Shown one piece after another: positions 44,680 through 53,851 of a stretch of 64,000 nucleotides of DNA. Position 1 is the stretch's first letter, and every line of letters starts with the position of its first letter. Under the pieces are notes generated by a model. It saw nothing but the letters and a program-made list of their open reading frames with translations, made no database searches and had not been told where the DNA came from. A program made the position numbers and the translations under genes. Origin of the DNA: Paramuribaculum sp. (GTDB lineage Bacteria; Bacteroidota; Bacteroidia; Bacteroidales; Muribaculaceae); NCBI GenBank assembly GCA_022511125.1, contig JAFLSD010000007.1, positions 79,457-143,456 of the forward strand. The letters run 5' to 3'.

Positions 44680-45465
44680 TTAGTCGAAATATTCCGAAAT
44701 TATTGAATCTGCTTTTTCTTCAATGACTTTATCAAGATCTAATCGTAATTTTTCTCCCTGCAATTGATATTGAATGAGTCGTTCTACCGCGTTGTTAGAA
44801 TCGGCCGTCTTTCCTCCGGCAGCTTGTCTCACTTGTTTAAGGGTCAGAGGAATAAGGTCTTCATTTTCCGTTTTCTTGTTTGCCTTTTTTCCTGATTTTT
44901 TTGAAATCATAGCATAGTAAGGCTGTACACGGCCGTAAGAATGGAGGTGCTTGACATAGTAATTGGAGGATAGAGAGCTCACAATCACGCCCTTACTCGA
45001 TGAAGCGTGGATCATATTGTCGTCACCTACATACATTCCTACATGGGAAATTCGATTCCCTCCCATTGTAACGAAAAAAATAAGATCGCCTACAACCAGA
45101 TCCTTACGGCTGACAGGTGAACAATAAGCGCCTTGATCTGCTGACGTGCGTGGCAATTGTATTCCCAACGCGTTGTTAAACACTTGAAGGACAAACCCTG
45201 AACAGTCCACACCACTCTTCGTGTTGCCACCGTAGAGATATTTCGTTCCTATCCATTTACGCGCTTCTTCGATGAGAGCCTTCGACTCTGCAGGCAGATT
45301 ATCGTTTGAAATTTCAGCATTTTCCCTTCCCGGACTGACTATAATTGTGCCCGATTGGGGAGTGGATTTCTTTTTGTGGGTTGAGCACGATGAGAGCAGT
45401 CCGACCGATAAAACCAGAATCGAACATAACTGAAATAATCTATTGCCGATATTTGAAATCGTCAT
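44680..45465 (-). CDS. NlpC/P60 cell-wall hydrolase, lipoprotein
   Basis: The 261-aa product has lipobox LSSC and Cys27. Its NlpC/P60 domain carries the nucleophile C88 in GVDCSGFVLQVF, the catalytic His in GNRISHVGMYVG, and IHASSSKGV. It probably cleaves peptidoglycan stem peptides at gamma-D-Glu-diaminopimelate bonds. The C-terminal 70 residues are charged, with a predicted helix. Co-transcribed with metA and divergent from degP. TAACTTTG (45492-45485, minus) is a likely -7 box. Confidence 0.88.
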   Translation of the reverse strand: MTISNIGNRLFQLCSILVLSVGLLSSCSTHKKKSTPQSGTIIVSPGRENAEISNDNLPAESKALIEEARKWIGTKYLYGGNTKSGVDCSGFVLQVFNNALGIQLPRTSADQGAYCSPVSRKDLVVGDLIFFVTMGGNRISHVGMYVGDDNMIHASSSKGVIVSSLSSNYYVKHLHSYGRVQPYYAMISKKSGKKANKKTENEDLIPLTLKQVRQAAGGKTADSNNAVERLIQYQLQGEKLRLDLDKVIEEKADSIISEYFD

Positions 45466-45701
45466 GCTAAAAATATTACTGACGCAAAGTTACCGGTTTT
45501 TACTTATCCAAACGGTCAAAATGTCAGTGTTTTTTCACAAATGTCATTATTTTTCACATTTATAGAGTGAAATAGTATTAAAACGGAACCCAATTTATTA
45601 AAACGGCTTAAATTCGCTTTTTTTAAGGAATCTCGTTTAAATTATGCACTATCTTTGCCGTCTAAAGAATAAATCGAAAACGAAACTAAATCTCAAGTAT
45701 T

Positions 45702-47237
45702 ATGAATATAAACACGAAACTTGGCCTGTTGGCTTTTGGGGCTGCCGTTTTTGGCAGTGCCACCACTCTGTTCGCGGTAAAGACTACCGGTCATGAACTT
45801 AACCTAAGCGATAATCAGATAGAGGCTACCTCTTCTATGAATAAGGTTCAGAAAGGTCAGTTCCTTACTGTAGCCGAACGGTCGGCTGTAGAAACCGACT
45901 TTACTAAGGCCGCTGAAAGCACTATCAACGGCGTTGTAAGTATTAAGAGCTTTGCCGTACCTAAAGGATATAGCTCTTCCGGGAATCCTTTCAACGACCC
46001 TTTCTTTGAATTCTTCTTCGGACAGCCCAGACAGCAACAGCGTCAGCAACCCCAAGAACAGAAAGAGCAGCCGTTAGGGCTCGGTTCGGGTGTTATTATC
46101 TCCGAAGACGGATATATCGTGACAAACAACCATGTCATCGACGGAGCGGAACGTCTGGAAATAACCCTTAACGACAATCGCACATTCAACGCTACCGTTG
46201 TCGGAACAGACCCCATGACCGACCTTGCTCTGATAAAAATTGATGCAGACGGACTACATTCTATTCCAATTGGCGATAGCGATGCCTTGAAAGTGGGCGA
46301 ATGGGTTCTGGCTGTAGGTAATCCGTTTGGTTTTACTTCAACTGTTACAACAGGAATTGTAAGTGCTAAAGCACGTTCGATATCAACAGGAGCCGAACGC
46401 GGCAGAAAGATGGGAATAGAATCTTATATCCAGACAGATGCCGCTGTTAATCCCGGAAATTCGGGAGGAGCATTGGTGAATTTGAACGGCGAGCTGATAG
46501 GAATCAATACAGCCATCTATTCACAGACAGGAAATTACGCCGGATATTCATTCGCTATCCCTTCGGCTATGATGGTGAAAGTGATGACAGATATCAAACA
46601 ATATGGTACTGTACAGAGGGCTGTCCTCGGTATTACTTATCAGGAACTCGTTCCCGAACTGGCCAAAGAGAAAAAAGTGACAGCTGTTAACGACGGTCTT
46701 TATGTGGTGACGGTTGCAGAAAATGGAGCCGCAGAAAAAGCCGGTATCAAAGTAGGTGATGTCATTACAGCGGTTAACGGACATGAAACTCATAATTCGG
46801 CTCAACTCATGGAGCAACTTAACAGATATCGTCCGGGCGACAAGATATCGATTACCTATTATCGTGATAATAAGAAAGAAACTACCAATGTCACACTCCT
46901 GAACAGTCAGGGTAGCACGAAAATAGTTCAGCCGGTTACTGTTTCGGCTCTTGGAGCTAAATTTAAGAAACCAACTGAAGAGCTCATGAAACAGCTGAAA
47001 CTGAAATATGGAGTGCAGATTTCAGAGTTGTCGGAAGGAAAACTTAAAAAAGCCGGAATGAAGGAAGGTTTCATCATCCTCGATATAAACAACGGCAGAG
47101 TGAACTCGGCTGACGATGTGGAAAAAATCTATATGTCGATTATGGAAGCCGATGATGAATACGACAAGGTGATGTTCATTACGGGTGTTTATCCCAACGG
47201 TAAAAAAGTATACTATGCTGTAGATCTTACAGATTAA
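45702..47237 (+). CDS. DegP/HtrA-family periplasmic serine protease
   Basis: Periplasmic protease and chaperone for misfolded envelope proteins. The 511-aa protein has a signal peptide (LLAFGAAVFGSATTLFA). The trypsin-like triad is H144 (TNNHVIDG), D174 (TDLALIKI) and S254 (NPGNSGGALVN). Two PDZ domains follow at about 305-395 and 410-505. A Gln-rich loop (QPRQQQRQQPQEQKEQ) precedes the protease core. ruvA starts 12 nt downstream. TATCTTTG at 45650-45657 is a probable -7 box. Confidence 0.94.
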   Translation: MNINTKLGLLAFGAAVFGSATTLFAVKTTGHELNLSDNQIEATSSMNKVQKGQFLTVAERSAVETDFTKAAESTINGVVSIKSFAVPKGYSSSGNPFNDPFFEFFFGQPRQQQRQQPQEQKEQPLGLGSGVIISEDGYIVTNNHVIDGAERLEITLNDNRTFNATVVGTDPMTDLALIKIDADGLHSIPIGDSDALKVGEWVLAVGNPFGFTSTVTTGIVSAKARSISTGAERGRKMGIESYIQTDAAVNPGNSGGALVNLNGELIGINTAIYSQTGNYAGYSFAIPSAMMVKVMTDIKQYGTVQRAVLGITYQELVPELAKEKKVTAVNDGLYVVTVAENGAAEKAGIKVGDVITAVNGHETHNSAQLMEQLNRYRPGDKISITYYRDNKKETTNVTLLNSQGSTKIVQPVTVSALGAKFKKPTEELMKQLKLKYGVQISELSEGKLKKAGMKEGFIILDINNGRVNSADDVEKIYMSIMEADDEYDKVMFITGVYPNGKKVYYAVDLTD

Positions 47238-47249
47238 TCGAAAATACTG

Positions 47250-47834
47250 ATGATAGAATATTTACGCGGCTCTATAGCCGAACTCACACCTGCATACGCC
47301 GTCATTGAAACTAATGGCGGCGTAGGCTATTTTCTGAATATTACCCTCGCAGCTTATACAGAACTTGAAGGTAAGAATGAAGCTAAGCTTCTTGTTCATG
47401 AGGCAATTAGGGAGGACGCTTATCAGCTCTTCGGCTTCATTAACGAACGCGAACGGTCACTGTTCCGCGCACTCATAGGTGTTTCCGGAGTTGGGGCTAA
47501 CACAGCTCGGGTGATTCTATCTTCAATCCCTGCGCCAGAGTTGGAGCAGGTTATCGTATCGGCCGACATTCGTCGTCTTAAAGCCGTGAAAGGCATAGGA
47601 TCTAAGACTGCTGAAAGAATTCTTGTAGATCTGAAAGATAAGATTAAGCTAACCGAAGAAATGCCCGTTAAACTTACCAAGCAGAATACCGAAACATACG
47701 AAGAAGCTATGGCTGCACTCGTAATGTTAGGATTCCCTAAAGGAGCCGTTACGAAAGTTTTAGGCAAACTTATGGATGCCGATCCGACAATAAAAGTCGA
47801 AGCCGCCATCAAAAAAGCGCTTGCTATGCTTTAA
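47250..47834 (+). CDS. ruvA: Holliday junction DNA helicase subunit RuvA
   Basis: Binds four-way junctions and recruits RuvB. The 194-aa protein has an N-terminal OB fold (MIEYLRGSIAELTPAYAVIE), tandem helix-hairpin-helix motifs (LIGVSGVGANTARVIL and LKAVKGIGSKTAERILVDL) and a C-terminal domain III (EAMAALVMLGFPK). Length and motifs are regular. ruvB and ruvC are not in the window. Probably transcribed with degP. Confidence 0.95.
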   Translation: MIEYLRGSIAELTPAYAVIETNGGVGYFLNITLAAYTELEGKNEAKLLVHEAIREDAYQLFGFINERERSLFRALIGVSGVGANTARVILSSIPAPELEQVIVSADIRRLKAVKGIGSKTAERILVDLKDKIKLTEEMPVKLTKQNTETYEEAMAALVMLGFPKGAVTKVLGKLMDADPTIKVEAAIKKALAML

Positions 47835-47845
47835 GACTTTGATTA

Positions 47846-48721
47846 TCACTCTTTAATGTCGTTGAGGTCAAAACGACGGAAATACTCATCAGCTACTTCG
47901 CGGTCAGGTCCACTCGCCCTACCGCGGAGTTTTTTTTCAAGAAATTCCTCATAAGATCTCACCGCATAATGGTTTATCCGTATAACATCCTGCTCCGGAT
48001 GTCGGTCGCGCCAGCTCACTCTGACACGTCGTCCGTGAGAATCGACCGCTTTTCCGTTTATACGAGCTGCCTCGTGACACCCCGTCATAGAGTAGATCCG
48101 TCGGGGATTTACAATGCTTTTCACATGGTGATTAAGAGGATGATCCGGTTTGGAATGATAGCGGAAACGTTCCATTACAGGGCGATCGCTTTTGTCAGTC
48201 TGGCCTCCGCTTCCGTATACAAGCCAGTTGATTTCTACTACCGGAAATGGTTCGAGAGGACGTAAAAACTCCACGAGATTCTTATTCTCGACAGGCACTA
48301 TAAATTCATCCATGTCGATAACTGCTATCCATCGGCTATCATAACGATGACGTCTGAAACAGTCGTCGTAAGCTGCAAGCTGTTTGCGATAACCGGGGAA
48401 ATAGGTGTAATCAACTATTCCCGCATCGATATATGGTTGAAGTATTTCGCGAGTGTTGTCAGTGCTCTCATTGTCATAAACATAAAATTTATCCACTCCC
48501 AAAGCTATGTGCCAGTCAAGCCATTCTTTAAAGTAAGGGCCTTCGTTTTTGGCAATTACACATACCGATAGATAATGGGACGGTTCCTCGTTATGTTTCT
48601 TTATCTCTCTCTTTAACCGCCAAGCGTTTATCGGACCGAAGCGAAGGATTCCCCGCCATCGGTTGCGTGTCTGCTTATGAGGTATGATTCCCGCTATTAT
48701 TTCCGCTAATACCTTGTTCAT
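47846..48721 (-). CDS. GT92-like glycosyltransferase
   Basis: The 291-aa GT-A type enzyme has SVCVIAKNE (52-60), WLDWHIALGVDKFYVYDNES and the metal-binding D136-M-D138 in AVIDMDEFIVP, as in the GT92/DUF23 family. The C-terminal part is basic. Donor unknown. It is the last gene of a four-gene glycan cassette; its start overlaps the Stealth gene stop by 4 nt. Confidence 0.82.
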   Translation of the reverse strand: MNKVLAEIIAGIIPHKQTRNRWRGILRFGPINAWRLKREIKKHNEEPSHYLSVCVIAKNEGPYFKEWLDWHIALGVDKFYVYDNESTDNTREILQPYIDAGIVDYTYFPGYRKQLAAYDDCFRRHRYDSRWIAVIDMDEFIVPVENKNLVEFLRPLEPFPVVEINWLVYGSGGQTDKSDRPVMERFRYHSKPDHPLNHHVKSIVNPRRIYSMTGCHEAARINGKAVDSHGRRVRVSWRDRHPEQDVIRINHYAVRSYEEFLEKKLRGRASGPDREVADEYFRRFDLNDIKE

Positions 48722-49728
48722 AGCTCAAAGGACGACTTATCCGGGAGGATGTGATGGAAAGCGGCATCGATTTTTGCCATTAATTCGTCATAATTGCGGA
48801 TATTGACATTGTCGTTAAGGCAAATGAGTGCGTACTTCTGTTCGTAAATAGCTTTGACCGCTTGTTTGGGACGAACCATCAAAGGGAACATTTTCGTGTC
48901 TTTGTAAGTGTTGTAAGGAGTGAAATCCCCGGTACATATTTGCCATGTGCGGAAAAGTTCGTGAGTATGATCCGATTTGTCGCGGAATCGATTCATTGAA
49001 GTTGCTGAAAGCTCTTTATCGGCGAAGCGCCACGCATCTTCGAACGATCGTTTCAGATATGGCTGCGCGTTATGAGGGGTGCGGAGAGTGATGAATTTTC
49101 CATAAGGTTTCAAGAAATAGTTCATCTTACGTTTTGATCCGTATTCCTGGGTAAACCATTTGTCACCGTGCTGTTTCATAACCTCCTTTTTGTCGAAACG
49201 TGAATTGATGATCTTAATGTTGTTTTTGAGCATCACATAGTATGGCGACCATGACGGATTGTATTGGAATACTGCGATATCGCACGGAAGACCGTTCTGA
49301 AAGAAACGTTCAGGTTCAATTGGCCGGATGATATAGAAATCGTCGTTGAAATACACAAAACGATCTGAAAGCCCCGGAATCCGATGAATGTATCTTTCTA
49401 TTACTCCTGAATTGAATGTTGGCAGATATTCTTTCGGAATAATATCGCTATGAGAGACAAGATTCAATTTCGGATTGGAGGTGTCGAGCCACGCGGGTTT
49501 TTGGCCGCAGGTGACGAAATGAATTTTGTTGACCCATGGTGCGAACTTCTCTACACCTCTGAACCAATATTTTAAAAAGCCATTGTCACGGAAACGCTCC
49601 TTACCCGTGTTATAGGAGTCGGTGTGTTCTTTGCCCGACCATTTATCGAAACTCTCTTGCCAAGTTGGGTCGTTCATATCAACCCAGACTACCACAAAAT
49701 CTATAGGTGATTCATTTTTCATACTCAT
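48718..49728 (-). CDS. Stealth-family sugar-phosphate transferase
   Basis: Stealth proteins transfer hexose-1-phosphate units in capsular polysaccharide synthesis. The 336-aa protein has CR1 at 9-24 (IDFVVVWVDMNDPTWQ), a long CR2 (FLKYWFRGVEKFAPWVNKI, RFVYFNDDFYI), CR3-like sequence (MNRFRDKSDHTHELFR) and a short CR4-like end (ICLNDN). I chose the ATG at 49728, which overlaps the upstream stop as ATGA, over one 24 nt upstream. The exact sugar is unknown. Confidence 0.88.
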   Translation of the reverse strand: MSMKNESPIDFVVVWVDMNDPTWQESFDKWSGKEHTDSYNTGKERFRDNGFLKYWFRGVEKFAPWVNKIHFVTCGQKPAWLDTSNPKLNLVSHSDIIPKEYLPTFNSGVIERYIHRIPGLSDRFVYFNDDFYIIRPIEPERFFQNGLPCDIAVFQYNPSWSPYYVMLKNNIKIINSRFDKKEVMKQHGDKWFTQEYGSKRKMNYFLKPYGKFITLRTPHNAQPYLKRSFEDAWRFADKELSATSMNRFRDKSDHTHELFRTWQICTGDFTPYNTYKDTKMFPLMVRPKQAVKAIYEQKYALICLNDNVNIRNYDELMAKIDAAFHHILPDKSSFEL

Positions 49729-50930
49729 AAGCTGTTTAACATTTGTTGCCATCTGTCAACTATTATTTTTGAGGAAAATCTGGTGACCTCTTTAATTCCT
49801 TGTTCTGCTAATTCCAAACGTTTATCTTTGTTTTTCATTAGGTCGATCAATTTATTGGCAAATGTAACTATATCACCGAAATTCTCGATTAGAATTCCGG
49901 TCTCGTCATCTGTCACTACATCATGAATTGATTTGAATGAATCGAAGGCTATAGGGACACAACCGTAAGCTTGAGCTTCAAGTACAGAAAGAGGTAAACC
50001 TTCGTATTCTGAAGTCATCATCATTATAGGAGTTCGTCGCATGAAAGGCTCTCGGTTTTTCCAACCGTGGAAGGTATAGTTCTTGAGGTCGAGCCGTTTT
50101 GCCAATCGTTTTTCTAAGGAGATATCGTGACCTGAGCCCACAATATCCAAATGCCAATCTGTGAGATCGTCATTTTCCATTACTTTTTTCCATACTTTCA
50201 AAGCCAATGAAATACGTTTCTGAATTTCATCCATTCGGCTGAGAATCAAAACTCGTTTCTCCTTAACGCCACTATATTCAGCTACTTTTTCATTTTCTAA
50301 ATCGAATATGTTTGGAATAGCGGTAAATTTGTTGTCTTCCTGTATTCCTGCTATATCCTTGTAACTTTCGATATACCCTTCTGACAAAAGTATTACTTTG
50401 TCGCTTTCATCATAGACATCACGATAAATCTTCTTCCATATTAAGTTCCTCGGAAGTTTTATCAACGGATAGACTGTAGTTCTTAGCCAATATAATGGAT
50501 TTAAGGGATTTAGTTTCAATAGATGCCAACCTGATGCATATGTAGGTTTCTTTTTCTCGCTTCCGGGAGCGAAATGTTGCATAAAGAGAACCTTAATGTC
50601 GGGATTGACCTTTTTTGCTGCTCTCACGATGAACTTATGCCGGAAGAAACGACTCATGTTCACCACGACATCGATCCGGTTACTGCGGATAAAATTTTCA
50701 AGCTCTTTTTCAAATTTTGAATCAGAGCGGCTTAATTCTATTAGATTGCTATAGAATGCTTTTTCATCCCCTTCACGTTTACTACGAAAAGCATTGAAAA
50801 CTTCCCATTGGCCAGTTTCTTTAAGAGCTTTAGCTATTCGGAATGTAGCTTGTTCAAGTCCTCCTCGACTTTGCTCTCCACAAAAATTTTCGGAATAAAA
50901 CAGTATGTTTCGTGATTTTGGGGAAGTCAT
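49725..50930 (-). CDS. Family 4 glycosyltransferase
   Basis: The 401-aa GT-B enzyme has an N-terminal NILFYSENFCGEQSRGGLEQA with the glycine-rich acceptor loop, KRVLILSRMDEIQKRI, and the nucleotide-sugar EX7E motif EGLPLSVLE. It is noticeably AT-rich compared with flanking housekeeping genes. It sits 5 nt behind the PF05704-type gene and overlaps the Stealth gene. Product: part of an unknown surface glycan. Confidence 0.88.
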   Translation of the reverse strand: MTSPKSRNILFYSENFCGEQSRGGLEQATFRIAKALKETGQWEVFNAFRSKREGDEKAFYSNLIELSRSDSKFEKELENFIRSNRIDVVVNMSRFFRHKFIVRAAKKVNPDIKVLFMQHFAPGSEKKKPTYASGWHLLKLNPLNPLYWLRTTVYPLIKLPRNLIWKKIYRDVYDESDKVILLSEGYIESYKDIAGIQEDNKFTAIPNIFDLENEKVAEYSGVKEKRVLILSRMDEIQKRISLALKVWKKVMENDDLTDWHLDIVGSGHDISLEKRLAKRLDLKNYTFHGWKNREPFMRRTPIMMMTSEYEGLPLSVLEAQAYGCVPIAFDSFKSIHDVVTDDETGILIENFGDIVTFANKLIDLMKNKDKRLELAEQGIKEVTRFSSKIIVDRWQQMLNSL

Positions 50931-50935
50931 AATCC

Positions 50936-51871
50936 TTACTTATGCGTTTTATCATTAATGACAACTTCCGCGAAACTACCGGGAATTAAACTATTGACAC
51001 CTCGGCGTTGAGGTTTGTAGCTGCATTTTTGAAAGAAAGCGTTGCTTTTCATTTTTTCATATCCCACATAGTCGAATTTATGATTTCCTATTTCATGCCA
51101 TAATACATGAGTGGGATCCATTTCCATTACAGGCATCTTCTTAAACAGTTCTTTGGCTTGATCATTATGTGTAACCAAAAGTCTGAAAAGCATATGAGCA
51201 AAGAAATATTCAATAGCGATGTCTTCATTTTTCCAATATTCGTAAAGAAGGTCTACCCACATTCTTGTTAAGGGATCGCCTTTTTTTCCCCGAATGAAAC
51301 TGTTCATCACAAACATGTGTGAGAGCATTCGATCGCTGCTTCTGAACATGAAGAAATCAGCCTTTTTGATATTATCCCATATATCACCCGTTACAAAGTC
51401 AGTAGCGTCAAACCAATATCCTCCATATTTGTAAAGCAGTTCTAATCTGAAGATATCGGAAAGATGTGCATAAGATATCTTGCCAGAATTAAATTTATGC
51501 AATATAAATTCCGGTATATCAACATATTCCTTAAGATTATTTGAAGTGAGAAATATAAATCTTTCTCCAAATTGATTTTTTATGCTATCAATACATTGAC
51601 GGACAATATGTGGTGAGCCATCCAACCCTTGTGCCCAAAATGAAAATATCTTATCTTCATTGAACAAGTAGGGATTCGGTATATTGTCGGAAACTTTAAG
51701 ACTTTTTATAAAAGGCAAATATTTTTCTAAGTAGTGGGTCTTATATTCCAAGCGTGCCGATTCACGTAGTCTTCTTCTTTCAGATGCAGAGACCCAAAAA
51801 GGATTGAATATATGAGCCTTACATATATATTTAACCCAGGGATAAAAGCCTATAACACTTATTTTCGACAT
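50936..51871 (-). CDS. Capsular-polysaccharide-type glycosyltransferase (PF05704/GT32-like)
   Basis: The 311-aa product has IFSFWAQGLDGSPHIV (75-90), AHLSDIFRLELLYKYGGYW and the metal-binding D155-x-x-D158 in WFDATDFV, the arrangement of Och1/GT32-type and Caps_synth proteins. First gene of the glycan cassette, AT-rich, with no near partner upstream. Donor and acceptor unknown. The intergenic sequence to the divergent acyltransferase (51872-52003) has TTATTTTG on the minus strand, a weak promoter candidate. Confidence 0.82.
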   Translation of the reverse strand: MSKISVIGFYPWVKYICKAHIFNPFWVSASERRRLRESARLEYKTHYLEKYLPFIKSLKVSDNIPNPYLFNEDKIFSFWAQGLDGSPHIVRQCIDSIKNQFGERFIFLTSNNLKEYVDIPEFILHKFNSGKISYAHLSDIFRLELLYKYGGYWFDATDFVTGDIWDNIKKADFFMFRSSDRMLSHMFVMNSFIRGKKGDPLTRMWVDLLYEYWKNEDIAIEYFFAHMLFRLLVTHNDQAKELFKKMPVMEMDPTHVLWHEIGNHKFDYVGYEKMKSNAFFQKCSYKPQRRGVNSLIPGSFAEVVINDKTHK

Positions 51872-52003
51872 TTCAATCTTTTCAAAAGTTGCAGTTTTCT
51901 ATTTGCAAAATAAATAAAAAAACATGACATTTGAGCAAAAGAGTCAGGAGGAAGCTAAAGATTAAAGATTTTAAGTAATTTTGTAGAGCTAAATTAAGTT
52001 AGG

Positions 52004-52858
52004 ATGAAAGAAAGATTGATTCTCTGTTGCCTTAAATTCATAGCGTTCTTGCCATGGTGGATGCTTTATGGCCTTTCTGACTGTTTAGCTTTTTTTCTAT
52101 ATCATATTCTGAAATATCGGAGAGCAGTAGTGAGAAAAAATCTTGTGGAAGCTTTTCCCGATAAATCTCTAACAGAAATAAAGGATATAGAAAAGAAATA
52201 CTACAGATATATGAGCGATATGATTGTCGAAACAGTCAAGCTCTTGAATATCTCTGATAAGGAAATGGCTAAAAGAGCAGAGGTTATAGATGTCGATATC
52301 GTCAACGAGTCGCTGGATAAGGGAATTTCAGCTGTTGTATTTCTCGGACATTACGGTAACTGGGAATGGGTTCAGGAAATAAGTCGTAAGCTTTCCGACA
52401 AGGCATTGAAAGGTTCTATCTACCATCCACTCAAATCAAAACTTTGGGATTCGGTCTACCTCAAAATAAGAAGCCGTTGGGGAGCCTATCTTCTTCCGCA
52501 AAGTAAAGCCGTGAGAGCTCTATTACGTCGTGACAATCAGCCTTGGGTCTTCGGTTTTATTGCCGATCATCGGTCTAATTACGGCGATTTGCATGGAACC
52601 GTGGATTTTCTTAACCACCCTACTGAATTTATAGTAGGTCCCGAAACGATTGGAACAAAAGTAGGTGCCGAGTTTTTTTATCTCGATGTCGTCAGACAGA
52701 AGAGAGGGTATTATAAACTGATTTTCAAGAAGCTCAAGCCCATTCAAGGCGAACAGTTTTATCCTTATACACGTGCGTTCTGGCACGAATTCGAGAAGAG
52801 TATAATTAAAAATCCACCTTATTGGCTCTGGAGTCACAAACGGTGGAAAATAGTCTGA
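52004..52858 (+). CDS. LpxL/HtrB-like lipid A acyltransferase
   Basis: Adds a secondary acyl chain to lipid A or a related lipid at the inner membrane. The 284-aa protein has one N-terminal membrane helix (about 7-33) and the HX4E motif H116-YGNW-E121 in LGHYGNWEW. FGFIADHRSNYGD and the C-terminal PPYWLWSHKRWK fit the LpxL/LABLAT family. TAATTTTG at 51976-51983 is a probable -7 box. Divergent from the glycan cassette. Confidence 0.9.
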   Translation: MKERLILCCLKFIAFLPWWMLYGLSDCLAFFLYHILKYRRAVVRKNLVEAFPDKSLTEIKDIEKKYYRYMSDMIVETVKLLNISDKEMAKRAEVIDVDIVNESLDKGISAVVFLGHYGNWEWVQEISRKLSDKALKGSIYHPLKSKLWDSVYLKIRSRWGAYLLPQSKAVRALLRRDNQPWVFGFIADHRSNYGDLHGTVDFLNHPTEFIVGPETIGTKVGAEFFYLDVVRQKRGYYKLIFKKLKPIQGEQFYPYTRAFWHEFEKSIIKNPPYWLWSHKRWKIV

Positions 52859-52906
52859 TTAAACTCTTCTGAATCATATTCTAAAATCCCGTTAATCGTT
52901 TATCTA

Positions 52907-52985
52907 ATTGAAGAGCTTACAATTCTTCAAGGACTATGTGGGGAGATCGAAAGCGAATCCCACGGAATCTCTCGACCCGTGGGAT
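52907..52985. terminator. Two hairpins between convergent genes (possible bidirectional terminator)
   Basis: TTGAAGA/TCTTCAA forms a 7-bp stem near 52908-52931, and ATCCCACGG (52957-52965) pairs perfectly with CCGTGGGAT (52977-52985) over an 11-nt loop. Neither is followed by a clear T-tract, so termination is an inference from their place between two convergent genes. Confidence 0.45.
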
Positions 52986-53038
52986 CCTATCCTGATTGAA
53001 TAAGTTAGTTTTCTATATTGAGTTGATAAAGGTTTGGT

Positions 53039-53578
53039 TTATGCCTGTTTGTCTGTTCTGGATGCTTTTTTCTCGCCGCGTTTGCCGTTTTTACAGTTCT
53101 GTTTACCGTTGGCCATTTTCCCTTTCATTTTTCCTTTTCCTTTGAAAAACTTGTCTTTACCACCCTTTTTGAAATCTTTCGACTGATTGATATAGTTGTT
53201 TTCAAGGAATTGGGTGTATTGTTCTGCGGTTAAGATACCTTTAATTTTAGCAAGATATTCTTTGCGGCCGTTTTTCATCGCGTCCTTGCGATCCTTCTTT
53301 TCTTTATCGCGGTCAGCTTTCTTGTTCTCCTTCTGTTGCTTAAAGGCTTTCTGCTGTTCCTCGGCAAGAGCTTTCAATGAATTCTGCTGCTTCTCGGTGA
53401 GATTGAGGCCTTCAAAAGGATTTGCTATCTGTCGGCGTTCCATTTTGCGTTCTTCGCGATTTTCAATTTTCTTTTTGTCGCCTTTCTGTTTGTTGTTTTC
53501 ATTCTGCTGGGCGAAAACAGTTGATGACGTAATGAGCGCTATGGCTGCAAGTGCTATGGTTATAATGTTCTTTTTCAT
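53039..53578 (-). CDS. DUF4890/Spy-like lysine-rich periplasmic protein
   Basis: The 179-aa product has a signal peptide ending at VFAQQ. Two LTxxQ-type motifs (LTEKQQNSLKAL, LTAEQYTQFLEN) recall Spy/CpxP chaperones and DUF4890. The linker and the C-terminal 50 residues are extremely rich in Lys and Gly (KGKGKMKGK), suggesting a disordered cationic tail that may bind polyanions. Role in envelope stress is inferred only. Confidence 0.75.
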   Translation of the reverse strand: MKKNIITIALAAIALITSSTVFAQQNENNKQKGDKKKIENREERKMERRQIANPFEGLNLTEKQQNSLKALAEEQQKAFKQQKENKKADRDKEKKDRKDAMKNGRKEYLAKIKGILTAEQYTQFLENNYINQSKDFKKGGKDKFFKGKGKMKGKMANGKQNCKNGKRGEKKASRTDKQA

Positions 53579-53701
53579 AATTCTTGAGTTTTAATTTTGT
53601 TCGTTTATGTGTTTTTTCAGACGTCTGATTATATGACCTCGATTTTAAGCCAAAGTTTAATGTGAAATTTATTTTTAACTTTTATTCGTAGAGTGAAGGC
53701 T

Positions 53702-53827
53702 ATGGTAAAAATGGATCTTATCCGCTTATATCAAGCTGTTTATGAGCTGATATCAAATGTAAGAGATAAACGTTTATTTGCAATTTATTTCATGAATTCG
53801 GATGAGTATTCCTTAGGAAATTACTAA
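53702..53827 (+). CDS. Possible small protein upstream of dinB
   Basis: A 41-codon ORF starting MVKMDLIRLYQAVYELISN and ending SDEYSLGNY. It fills the otherwise empty 53579-53851 gap and ends 24 nt before dinB. It is amphipathic and has a plausible composition, but no promoter or homologue is visible to me. It may be chance. Confidence 0.25.
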   Translation: MVKMDLIRLYQAVYELISNVRDKRLFAIYFMNSDEYSLGNY

Positions 53828-53851
53828 TTTTATATCTGAAAAACGCAGAAA

